Shown here piece after piece: positions 14,705 through 24,288 of a DNA stretch of 64,000 nucleotides. Origin of the DNA: Polyangia bacterium. GTDB taxonomy: Bacteria; Myxococcota_A; Polyangia; Nannocystales; Nannocystaceae. The notes below the pieces were generated by a model. It was not told where the DNA came from, did not search any database, and worked only from the letters and a program-made list of their open reading frames with translations. Every line of letters starts with the position of its first letter. Position 1 is the stretch's first letter. The translations under genes were made by a program, and so were the position numbers. The stretch spans positions 1 through 64,000 of the forward strand of contig JAUIFF010000017.1 in the NCBI GenBank assembly GCA_030429545.1, given 5' to 3'.

Positions 14705-17074
14705 TCAGTGCAGCCAGCGTCCACGCTCTTCCTGGTCGTCCTGTTCGATCGACTCCTGAAGCTCGGCCTCGGCCTCGGCCCGGTCGCGCTCGCGCAGCAA
14801 CGCGGCGATGCACAACCCGAGACCTGTGCCCCACATAAAGATCATGAAGGCGATCCAGTAGGGCGAGGCTTCCATGCCGTAAAGCAGCGGAGCACCGGCC
14901 GATTGGGTGAGCGCGACAAAGTCGACCTCCATGCGGTAGACCCCAACCGCTAGGGCGGTTTGCAGGACCAACGCAGCGCCCCCGAGCATGGCCACGCGGT
15001 GCTTGCCCTCGCGGCGGCGGGCGGCGAGCAACAGGGTGGCGACAGCAGTCTCGGCGATCAGCAGGACCTGGGTAAGCGTCGCCCACATGACTTCGGCGTT
15101 CTCACCCGTGAGCCCAGCGCGGTCCATGACCGTGGCGTAGGTGAGCCCAACCGCAGCCGTGCTGGCCAGGATAAATCCCTGGAAGCGGAGGAACGCACGT
15201 CGGGTTTCGGTGTGGGTTGCGACCGCCGAGGCCCGTGCCGGCAATCGCAGGCTCGACACCAACAGCCACCCGAGCACCGGCAACAGGAAGATGCTGGCGA
15301 GGAAGGTCACCGCGTTGAGACCGTCGAACGACTGGGTGTTGATCCGCTCGGAGATGTCGTAGAGCGTGAGTGCTGAGCACCCGATACATGCAAGTGCAAG
15401 TGCTACGCCCTCAGCCGGTCGGAACAGTGGCGCCCAGGCCTGGTCGACCCGTCGCCGCCAGCTCTTGAGGCAGATCAGTGCCACCAGCAGCTGGAATCCG
15501 ATTGTATAGGCAAACATCGTGGTGCCGAGTTCGGCCGAGCCACCGGTCATCAACCCGTGGGTCCCCGGCAGGCCAGACAGCTCCGACACGCCGCCGAGGA
15601 TCGCCGGCAGTGGTCCGAGCAGCAGCCCGGTGCTCGACACATCCCAACCGACAAGCGCGGCCCCAAACAGGCCCGGCCCGACGATCATCACCGCGACCAG
15701 TGCTCCGACAACGAGTGCGTTGACCCGCTGACCGAGGCTGTCGCCCATCCCGATCGCCGTGGCGTGGGTTGCCGCGGTCAGGACGGTGAGCAGCAACAGC
15801 GGCAACAACAGGGCCGAAACACCGACCGTGGTTGCCAGGAACAGCAGCCCGAGCAACAGCAATAGGCCGCCGCTGACGAGCGAGAACACATTGCTGCCAA
15901 ACGACATGGCCAGCGCCAGGTCGCCGGCGGAAAGCCCTGTCATGCGCAACACCGGAAGGGTCCCGGCCTCGCGCTCGCGGGCGGTGTGGGTGGCCGTGAC
16001 AACCGGGCCAACAACAACCAGCAGCAGTGAGGCGAGCCCGAGCAAAACGGTGCCGAGCAACCCGCGACGGGTGTCGTCGCCAACCGGCGACCGGTAGCGG
16101 ACAGCGGGTTTTTGGATCGGTTGCTCGCTGACATACGCATCGATCAAACCGCCACGCCAAATCGCAGCACCCGGGTTAAACACGGCCTCCGACAGCTTGT
16201 CGGCATCACCCACAGCGATTCGGGCAATGTCCGAAGAGACAGTCGACTCGCCCCCGGCTGCGAGCACCCAGCCCGCGAGTTTGCCTCCTTCGCCGTAGGG
16301 GTCGTCGTTGAAGAGTTGGGCCCACAATGCCTGGCGATCGTTGTAGTCGGTGGCCACGGTGGCGCCGGCATCCCGGGCAAGCAGCAGGTCGACGTGGCTG
16401 CGGTAACTTTCAAACCGCTTGAGCTGCACGTCGATCTCATCGATCAGGTTTTCGGTGCCGGTAGCCGGGTCGAGTCGGCCATCGACCAACTCAAACGCGT
16501 GGGCGGCCCGCTGCAGCCGGTTGACCCGCTCGACATCCATCTCGTGGGTGGTCAGCGGCCGTAGGTCGACCGTCTCCAGCAACAGGTTGACGAGGTCCTG
16601 GCGCCCGCCGAGAAGATCGCCTGACAGGTCGATCTCTTCGGTCTGCAAAATGCGTTTGGCCTGCTCGAGGTTCTTTTGAACACGGTCGAGTCGGGTGCCC
16701 AACTCATTGAGCACGGCGACGCGCAGGCGTTGCTCACTGGCAAACTCGGCGTCGACTCGCTTTTGCACACGGTCGTCGTAGTTGCAGCTGGGTTTTTGGG
16801 GACCGTCGCAAACTTCGTAGCGGTCTTCGATCTGCAACATCACACGGAGGTCCTGGGATTCGGGACTATCCATGTGTGTGAGCGCGGAGACTGCTAGCCA
16901 CGACATCCCAGTTAATAGGGAAGTCGCGACAACAGCCGAGATCATGCGCGGACGCAAATCTCGACGGAGGAAGGGACGGAGGCGTTGGAGTAGAGTGCGC
17001 CGCTTAGGCTGCGGATTCTCACTCCCGGAAACGGTCGGTTCTTGCTTGGCCACAACTATTACCGCCTTGGGCAA
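14705..17074 (-). CDS. ABC-2-type multi-spanning membrane protein
   Basis: A 789-residue membrane protein. One N-terminal helix (~residues 43-65, MISAVVATSLLTGMSWLAVS) is followed by a ~270-residue soluble insertion with coiled-coil character. A first permease block then carries the ABC-2 signature THTAREREAGTLPVLRMTGL, a cytosolic coupling-helix motif, and about ten more hydrophobic helices follow. The C-terminal tail is acidic. No ATPase gene is adjacent, so an ATPase would have to be encoded elsewhere. Cargo is unknown; related permeases move polysaccharide, lipids, or components of gliding machinery. A terminator follows the gene. Confidence 0.75.
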   Translation of the reverse strand: MPKAVIVVAKQEPTVSGSENPQPKRRTLLQRLRPFLRRDLRPRMISAVVATSLLTGMSWLAVSALTHMDSPESQDLRVMLQIEDRYEVCDGPQKPSCNYDDRVQKRVDAEFASEQRLRVAVLNELGTRLDRVQKNLEQAKRILQTEEIDLSGDLLGGRQDLVNLLLETVDLRPLTTHEMDVERVNRLQRAAHAFELVDGRLDPATGTENLIDEIDVQLKRFESYRSHVDLLLARDAGATVATDYNDRQALWAQLFNDDPYGEGGKLAGWVLAAGGESTVSSDIARIAVGDADKLSEAVFNPGAAIWRGGLIDAYVSEQPIQKPAVRYRSPVGDDTRRGLLGTVLLGLASLLLVVVGPVVTATHTAREREAGTLPVLRMTGLSAGDLALAMSFGSNVFSLVSGGLLLLLGLLFLATTVGVSALLLPLLLLTVLTAATHATAIGMGDSLGQRVNALVVGALVAVMIVGPGLFGAALVGWDVSSTGLLLGPLPAILGGVSELSGLPGTHGLMTGGSAELGTTMFAYTIGFQLLVALICLKSWRRRVDQAWAPLFRPAEGVALALACIGCSALTLYDISERINTQSFDGLNAVTFLASIFLLPVLGWLLVSSLRLPARASAVATHTETRRAFLRFQGFILASTAAVGLTYATVMDRAGLTGENAEVMWATLTQVLLIAETAVATLLLAARRREGKHRVAMLGGAALVLQTALAVGVYRMEVDFVALTQSAGAPLLYGMEASPYWIAFMIFMWGTGLGLCIAALLRERDRAEAEAELQESIEQDDQEERGRWLH

Positions 17075-17214
17075 AATGTAAGCAGAGGGGTTGGTCGAGC
17101 GGACTCGGGTGTTGGACAGTCGACCCCATCAAGTGTTCCACAAACGCATGGGCGCGTCCGCCGATTCCCAGTGTCTATGGGTTATACGGTTGAAGTTGCG
17201 TTAGGATTTCGCCC

Positions 17215-19029
17215 GTGACCCAGGAAATTTCGGCCGCCGTCGCAAAACTGGACCTTCAACCTGAGATGTCGGCAACGATCGCGCGCTGGCTCAATGGTTC
17301 GCGCTTTGAAAGCGAGCGTGCATCCTTAGAGAAGTTGGTCGCGGCCGCCGGGGGCGGCGATGCCGATGCCCTGGCAGAACTCATCGATGCGTTTTCGGGA
17401 ACCCTGCCGATCGGTACCGGCGGACGTCGTGGCAAAGTCGGCCCGGGCCCCAATCGTTTCAACCGCGTGGTGGTGCGTGAGACGGCCCAGGGAGTGGCCG
17501 ACGCGCTCAAGAAGTTTGGTGACCCGGCGCGGGTGGCCATTGTCTACGACACGCGCAAGGACTCCCGCGACTTTGCGTTTGTCGTCGCCGAACAACTCGC
17601 GGCCAATGGGCTGGCGGTGTCGCTACTCGATGTCCCGCGCCCAACCCCCGAACTTTCGTTTTACGCCCGGGCCAAAAATTGCGGTGCCGGCATTGTGGTG
17701 AGCGCCAGCCACAACCCGCCCGAGGACAATGGCATCAAGATCTACGGGCCCGATGGCGCCCAGGTTTTAGGCGAGCGCGACCGCGAATTGATGGGGGCGA
17801 TTTTAGCGGTCGCCGGCATGGAAACATTGCCCGAGGCTTCGGCCGAAGATCGCCAACGGATCGAGGTTGTCGCGCGTGAGCAGGTGCCCGAAGTTGCCGA
17901 CCACGGCTACCACCAACACGTGGCCGCCCAGGGTTGTGTCGAGGGGTCGCTGGCCCACACCAAACTGTCGGTCGTGTTCACGCCACTTCATGGTGTCGGC
18001 CATACCAGTGTCGTCCCGGTGTTGCGCCAACGCGGTATTGCCGTGCTCACGGTCGACCGCCAATGCGACCCCGACAACGGGCAGTTTTCGACGGTCAAGT
18101 CGGCCAACCCAGAACTCCCCGAATCGATGGCGATGGCGATCGAGTTGGCCCAAAAACACCAGGCAGACCTGGTTTTGGCCACAGATCCCGATGCCGATCG
18201 GCTCGGCGCCTGCGTCCGTGCGGGCGGCGAATACATCGCTATCGACGGCAACCGTTTGGGCGTCTTGATGCTCGACCACGTGGTGGCCAACACAAAACCC
18301 GCACACAAAGCCTGGGTGCTGACGACATTGGTCACCTCGCCACTGGTCGCCACCCTCGCCCGCAGCCACGGCGTCGACGCGGTCGACGACTTACTGGTCG
18401 GCTTTAAGCACCACGCCGGGATGATGCGTGAACATGAGGATCGGCCGCTTTTGTTTGCCTGCGAGGAGAGCCACGGCTACATGCGCGGCAACGCGGTGCG
18501 CGACAAAGACGGGGCTGTGGCCGCGTTGTTGCTAGCTGAGGCCGCGGCCCTCGCCAAAGCCAAGGGCCAAACCTTGCTCGACAACTTGGAGCGGATTTGG
18601 TGCACCCACGGGTACCACCGCGAGCGCACCGCCAACCTTCGCGTGTCTGGGTTGCAAGGGCGCAAAGCAATCGCCACCGCCATGGCCCGCTGGCGCGAAA
18701 CCCCGCCAACGACGATTGGTGGACTGGCGGTGCGAAGTGCCGAAGATCGCTACGACGACCGCAACACCGGCTCACCCACCCGCGACCTCCCCGGCAATGT
18801 GCTTGTCTACGAGCTCGCCAGCGAAACCTACGCTTGCCGGCTGACATTGCGCCCGAGCGGGACCGAACCAAAACTCAAAGTCTATGCCCTGGCCCGCAGC
18901 AACCCCGGGCTTTCTCCCGACGAGCTTGGCCGCGTCAAAGCTGCCGTCGATACCTTGATCGACGAGGTCCTGCGCGATGCCGATGCCCAGGTACGGGCCA
19001 ACATGGAAGTCTCGCAAACGTCGCAATGA
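17215..19029 (+). CDS. Phosphoglucomutase / phosphomannomutase (alpha-D-phosphohexomutase)
   Basis: A 604-residue enzyme interconverting hexose 1- and 6-phosphates. Catalytic phosphoserine ~165 is in VVSASHNPPEDNGIK. The Mg2+ loop is ATDPDADRLG, the sugar-binding loop is CEESHGYMRG and the phosphate-binding loop is LRPSGTEPKLKVY. An unusual ~60-residue N-terminal helical extension precedes the core (MTQEISAAVAKLDLQPEM). The length fits the PgcA-like group. The start is GTG 17215 after AGGA. The stop overlaps the next gene by 4 bp. It probably supplies sugar nucleotides for wall or polysaccharide synthesis. Confidence 0.94.
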   Translation: MTQEISAAVAKLDLQPEMSATIARWLNGSRFESERASLEKLVAAAGGGDADALAELIDAFSGTLPIGTGGRRGKVGPGPNRFNRVVVRETAQGVADALKKFGDPARVAIVYDTRKDSRDFAFVVAEQLAANGLAVSLLDVPRPTPELSFYARAKNCGAGIVVSASHNPPEDNGIKIYGPDGAQVLGERDRELMGAILAVAGMETLPEASAEDRQRIEVVAREQVPEVADHGYHQHVAAQGCVEGSLAHTKLSVVFTPLHGVGHTSVVPVLRQRGIAVLTVDRQCDPDNGQFSTVKSANPELPESMAMAIELAQKHQADLVLATDPDADRLGACVRAGGEYIAIDGNRLGVLMLDHVVANTKPAHKAWVLTTLVTSPLVATLARSHGVDAVDDLLVGFKHHAGMMREHEDRPLLFACEESHGYMRGNAVRDKDGAVAALLLAEAAALAKAKGQTLLDNLERIWCTHGYHRERTANLRVSGLQGRKAIATAMARWRETPPTTIGGLAVRSAEDRYDDRNTGSPTRDLPGNVLVYELASETYACRLTLRPSGTEPKLKVYALARSNPGLSPDELGRVKAAVDTLIDEVLRDADAQVRANMEVSQTSQ

Positions 19030-20315
19030 ACCTGCGCACCGCGGTGACGGGCGGGCTGATTGCTGCCTGCGCCGTCGGTCTGTTTCTCTGGATCGCCAGC
19101 TCGCCAACCGGCTCGCGCGAGGGACCGCAACCGCAACCGTCCAAGCCGGGGGTGCCAAACGGTGCTGACGGCACCAGTGTTGTGCGGGCCAACCAAGTCG
19201 ACCCCTCGAGCGCCAACATGCTCGCGGGGGTCGTCGTCGACACCGAGGGCGAACCGGTCGATGGCGGGTTGTTGGTGTTGCACTGCCTCGCCCGTGGTGC
19301 CAACCGGAGCACCCCGATTCCGGGTGGAGTCGTCAAACTCGAAGCCGATGGTTCGTTTGAAGGTCCGACCTGCAACGGACTTGTGTGCGCCGAATTTCGC
19401 CACCCATCGATGATCGCCCGCGACCCCTGGGAGCTTCGCGGCGACGGCCCCCACGAGTTGGTGGCGACCCTGCTCGACCGGCGCGAGGGCCAGGTTGTCG
19501 ATCCCGAGCAGCAGGGGATCGCCGGTGCGCGGATCACCGTGCGCCCGGTGCCCGGCGAAAACCTCCCGACCGCAGTTCCCCCATTTGCGACCTCGGTGAC
19601 AACTTCGGATGTCGACGGCGCGTTTGCCTTTGCCCGGCTCGAGCGGCCTCCCTGCGACAGTTGCGGCGAGGCCAACGGCGCGTGCCAACCCGATGACCTG
19701 CGCGACCTCCCGGTCTATCACGCACTCCTGATCAGCGCCCAAGCGCCCGGGTTTCGCCCCGGCCAGATCGAAGTCGACCTCGAAGATACCGAGCCGTGGA
19801 AGTTGGTGCTCGAGCTACCGGCCGAGCCCATCACCGGTACCGTGGTCGACAGCCAAGGCCGTGCCTATCCCCGGGTCAATATCCTGGCCGCTTCGGAAGA
19901 TCGCCCGACCGAGTACCACCGGGCAAAAGTCGGTGATGACGGTCGCTTTGAACTCTCCGAACTAGGCGACGGACCCCACGAGATCCGTGCGGTCCAAGAC
20001 GGGATCGAGTTGGTCCGCCAATCCGGCGTGCTCGCTGGGGCATCGCTCGAACTTGTTGGCGAGCAGGCGGCAACTGGGGTCGACCTAGAGCTTTTGGTCA
20101 TCGACAACCAGGGCGCGCCGATTGTCGGGGCGCATGTCACGGGAGGTCCATTTGTCGGGGCCAAAACCGGCGCGACGGGTGACCTGCGTGCACAGGCGGT
20201 TTTGCCCGGCAAGTACACGCTCACGGTTCGCACGGCGCAGGCGCGCCAACGGTTTGAAGTCGCGGTTGAGCTCGGAGAAATCAATCGTCGTACCCTCGAG
20301 CTCGACCGTGGATAA
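19026..20315 (+). CDS. Membrane-anchored protein with carboxypeptidase-regulatory-like repeats
   Basis: A 429-residue protein. An N-terminal hydrophobic helix (AVTGGLIAACAVGLFLWIA) acts as signal or anchor, with a Pro/Gln-rich linker. At least three beta-sandwich repeats of the carboxypeptidase-regulatory/CnaB type follow, each starting like LAGVVVDTEGEPVDGG, ITGTVVDSQGRAYPRV or LELLVIDNQGAPIVGA. These usually bind or display, with no enzyme activity. Translation is coupled to the mutase by a 4-bp ATGA overlap, suggesting a shared role at the envelope, although the coupling may be only organisational. Confidence 0.75.
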   Translation: MNLRTAVTGGLIAACAVGLFLWIASSPTGSREGPQPQPSKPGVPNGADGTSVVRANQVDPSSANMLAGVVVDTEGEPVDGGLLVLHCLARGANRSTPIPGGVVKLEADGSFEGPTCNGLVCAEFRHPSMIARDPWELRGDGPHELVATLLDRREGQVVDPEQQGIAGARITVRPVPGENLPTAVPPFATSVTTSDVDGAFAFARLERPPCDSCGEANGACQPDDLRDLPVYHALLISAQAPGFRPGQIEVDLEDTEPWKLVLELPAEPITGTVVDSQGRAYPRVNILAASEDRPTEYHRAKVGDDGRFELSELGDGPHEIRAVQDGIELVRQSGVLAGASLELVGEQAATGVDLELLVIDNQGAPIVGAHVTGGPFVGAKTGATGDLRAQAVLPGKYTLTVRTAQARQRFEVAVELGEINRRTLELDRG

Positions 20316-20443
20316 AGCTGACGCCACTCGGTAGACTTGCGAACCGAAGGACGCCCCGGGTCGCAGTGCGCACCCGCGAACAATTCGAGCGACAACCCCG
20401 ACTGTGATAGCAATTCGGGGCGTTATTTCTAGGCGAGCAAACC

Positions 20444-22504
20444 ATGGCGAACTCAGACAACAGCGGCAACGCGCCACCTCCTCCCCCACCATTTGGCGAG
20501 GAAGAGCCCCGGACTGGAAGAGAGATCGCCGAGGCCCGCCGCGGAACCGTTGTCGCCAAGCGTTATCGCGTTGAAGAGCTCCTGACCTTTGGTGGGATGG
20601 GAGCTTTTTACCGGGCCCGTGACCTCGAAGTCGGTCGCCCCTGTGCGCTGCGGGTACTGCCCGAGACCTACACCCGCGAACCGGAAATCATGAACCGGTT
20701 TATGCGTGAGGCCCGGGCCGCGACAGAAATCGGCCACCCCAACATCATCGAAGTTTTCGATATCGGCGTCCTCGAAGACGAGAGTGTGTTCTCGGTGATG
20801 GAGCTGCTCGACGGCCAAAGCCTCGCCGACGTCATCGCCTACGAAGCGCCGATCTCGGCCTCGCGTGCGGTCCATATCGTCGCCCAGGTTTGCCGGGCCC
20901 TCGGCACCGCCCACGAGTCGTCGATCATCCACCGCGACCTCAAGCCCGAGAACATCGTCCTCATCACCCACGACGGCGACCTCGACTTTGTCAAAGTCGT
21001 CGACTTTGGCATCTGCAAGCACGTCGAGGACGACGTCACAACCTCGTCCGAAGGCATGTTGATTGGTTCGCCCGACTACATGGCCCCGGAGCAAGCTGCC
21101 GGTTCCGAAGCCACCGCGGCCTCCGACATCTACGCCCTCGGCTGCATCCTGTTTCAAGTCCTGACCGGCAAACTCCCGTACACCGGCCGTACCGGCATCG
21201 AGGTGTTGGTCAACAAGGGTGAAAAAGACGCCCCACGACTCACCGACTACCGTGCACAGCTCCCCTCCGAACTCGCCGACGTGGTCGCCTCGTGCCTCGC
21301 CCGGCAACCCGGGGCCCGCCCCGAATCGATGCGGGTACTCGAATACGAGTTGATGCGGTCGACCGACACGCGTCACGCCAACGCCTCAACTTCCGGGCAG
21401 GTCGCCAAGGAACCCTCGCTCACCACACCGATCGCCTCGGCCGTTTCGCGGGCACCCATACCCGCCCCGCCGATGTCTCCCGCGATCGCAGCCGCCGAAC
21501 AAAAACGCGAAGAACAGCTCCGCGAAGCCTCGGGCAACACCGCCAGACCTGAACCTTCGGGCACCCAAAAAGCCCCGCTCGAAAAACCCGAAAAGCCGCC
21601 CGAAAAACCCAAAGTCGAAACCCAGCCGGCGCCAGAAGTTGTTGCCGAAGAGAGTGAGGAGCTACCGCCACAAAGCGGGTCAAAGACCCTCACCCTGGTC
21701 CTGCTCGGAGCCGTGGCCGTTGCTGTTGTGCTCTACGCGGTCAAGCCCGAGTTGTTTGGCAAGAGCGCGGACCCACAGCCACAAAACCCGGTTGCCCAGC
21801 AAAACCCCGGCAAGGCTCCGCAAAACCCCGAGTCCACAGCCAACGATTCGGGCGACTCAAACGTTTCGGGCGATTCGGGCGACTCGAACAATTCGACGAC
21901 TGCGGACGACCCCCCAACCACCGGGGCCCCCGACCCGACGACCGGCGCCGACGAAGGACCCGACATCGACGTCCTGATCGGCCGGGCCGAGTTGGCGCTC
22001 AAGCAACAACAATTTCTCAAACCCGAGGGCAGGAGTTTTGCCGACTACTTCGCCCAGCTAAAGGCCGCCAACCCCGAACACGAGGCGATTGCTCGGATCG
22101 CGGGCGAGGCCCAAAAACCAATCACCCAGGCCGCCAACCTGGCCCTCGAAGAACAGCGCTGGAACGACGCCGTGCGGCTGTTTCGCACCCTCGGTAGCTT
22201 TGGCGAAGACGAACTCAAACGCGTGCGCAAGTCGTACGTGCAAGCGCTGCTACAAGAGGGTCGCATGCACCGGGCCCTGGGCAACTTCGACCAGAGCCTG
22301 GCCAACGCCGACGAAGCCATCAAGGTGTCTCCAAAGTCAGGTGAGGCCCACATGCTGCGCGGCGAAGCCCTCGGCAAGCTGGCGCGCTGGCACGAGGCTG
22401 TCTCCGCATTTAAGGCTGCGGGTGACCACGGCAAATCACGCGAGGCCCGCGGACCGCTCAAAGAGGCGCGACAACAGGCAAAGAAACAACCCAAGCCCGG
22501 TTGA
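20444..22504 (+). CDS. Eukaryote-like Ser/Thr protein kinase with TM and TPR tail (Lys-to-Arg in VAIK site)
   Basis: A 686-residue PknB-type protein. The kinase domain spans ~40-300. The Gly loop is LLTFGGMGAFYRARD. The usual VAIK lysine is replaced by Arg70 (CALRVLPE). The HRD motif is intact (IIHRDLKPENI, Asp165), as are DFG (VVDFGICK, 187-189) and GSPDYMAPEQ. A Pro/Lys/Glu-rich linker leads to a single membrane helix (~415-434), an Asp/Ser/Thr-rich stretch and TPR-like helices (~505-680). The kinase is cytosolic and the TPRs periplasmic. Loss of the lysine often lowers or abolishes catalysis, so it may signal by binding. Monocistronic. Confidence 0.9.
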   Translation: MANSDNSGNAPPPPPPFGEEEPRTGREIAEARRGTVVAKRYRVEELLTFGGMGAFYRARDLEVGRPCALRVLPETYTREPEIMNRFMREARAATEIGHPNIIEVFDIGVLEDESVFSVMELLDGQSLADVIAYEAPISASRAVHIVAQVCRALGTAHESSIIHRDLKPENIVLITHDGDLDFVKVVDFGICKHVEDDVTTSSEGMLIGSPDYMAPEQAAGSEATAASDIYALGCILFQVLTGKLPYTGRTGIEVLVNKGEKDAPRLTDYRAQLPSELADVVASCLARQPGARPESMRVLEYELMRSTDTRHANASTSGQVAKEPSLTTPIASAVSRAPIPAPPMSPAIAAAEQKREEQLREASGNTARPEPSGTQKAPLEKPEKPPEKPKVETQPAPEVVAEESEELPPQSGSKTLTLVLLGAVAVAVVLYAVKPELFGKSADPQPQNPVAQQNPGKAPQNPESTANDSGDSNVSGDSGDSNNSTTADDPPTTGAPDPTTGADEGPDIDVLIGRAELALKQQQFLKPEGRSFADYFAQLKAANPEHEAIARIAGEAQKPITQAANLALEEQRWNDAVRLFRTLGSFGEDELKRVRKSYVQALLQEGRMHRALGNFDQSLANADEAIKVSPKSGEAHMLRGEALGKLARWHEAVSAFKAAGDHGKSREARGPLKEARQQAKKQPKPG

Positions 22505-22813
22505 GTAGCTCTCGAGGCCACCACCGGAGTCTGGGTGTCGGATAATCGGCACCCGAGCGATGTGCTGTAATGGTGCGTTGCGATGTATGGATGACTGCCA
22601 TACCAAGGCGACTGCCTATACACTTTGTGTCTATACATCTTTTATAGGTAGGGCTGGTGGCGACAACGACCGCAGGACAAACCACATCGCAACCATTGCG
22701 CTCGAGGTTTTTTACCGATCCCCTGTTGCCGTCCGCCCCGATCCACTAACATGTCCAAAGAGACATCTAATTCTTAAAACCGCGTGCCCGCCACGCGGCA
22801 CGGTGGATAGGAC
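22505..22813. terminator. Intergenic region with a terminator-like hairpin (22532-22553)
   Basis: This 309-bp gap begins with GGGTGTCG / CGGCACCC (8-bp stem with one G-T pair, no T-run), a weak terminator for the kinase gene. A second small inverted repeat (GTATGG / CCATAC, about 22584-22603) follows. The A+T-rich stretch 22,610-22,640 and beyond may hold the lipoprotein promoter. I see no gene here. Confidence 0.4.
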
Positions 22814-23959
<1,146 letters not shown>

Positions 23960-24288
23960 GCCGGTTTTGAAGTCTGGGGCCGTACCCTATGGGGTGCGGC
24001 CCTTTGCTGTACTTGTGTTCACCATCCAAACCAACCGGCACCGAGATAGAGATCTGTGGTCATACACACCCAACACCGGGTTCAAGAGTCCCCCGATGCA
24101 CATAGGTGGATAGCAACACGATTCGTGAGGGACGCGAGTCTCGATTTTTCGGACCTCCGGGATGCAAAAACGGCCTGTTCGCCGCTGCTGCCAATGTTAT
24201 CCGCCCCGGGATCGTGTATGTGAAACGGTGACGACACGGCCCCACCCCATGGTACGGTGAGCGCCCATGCTCCAGAGGGCCTGGTGGC
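23960..24288 (+). terminator. Terminator (23977-24006) and remaining intergenic DNA
   Basis: GGGCCG-TACCC and GGGGTG-CGGCCC form a strong stem followed by TTTGCT just after the fibro-slime gene. The remaining ~280 bp to the giant TPR gene shows no gene; it should contain that gene's promoter but I cannot place one. Confidence 0.7.
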
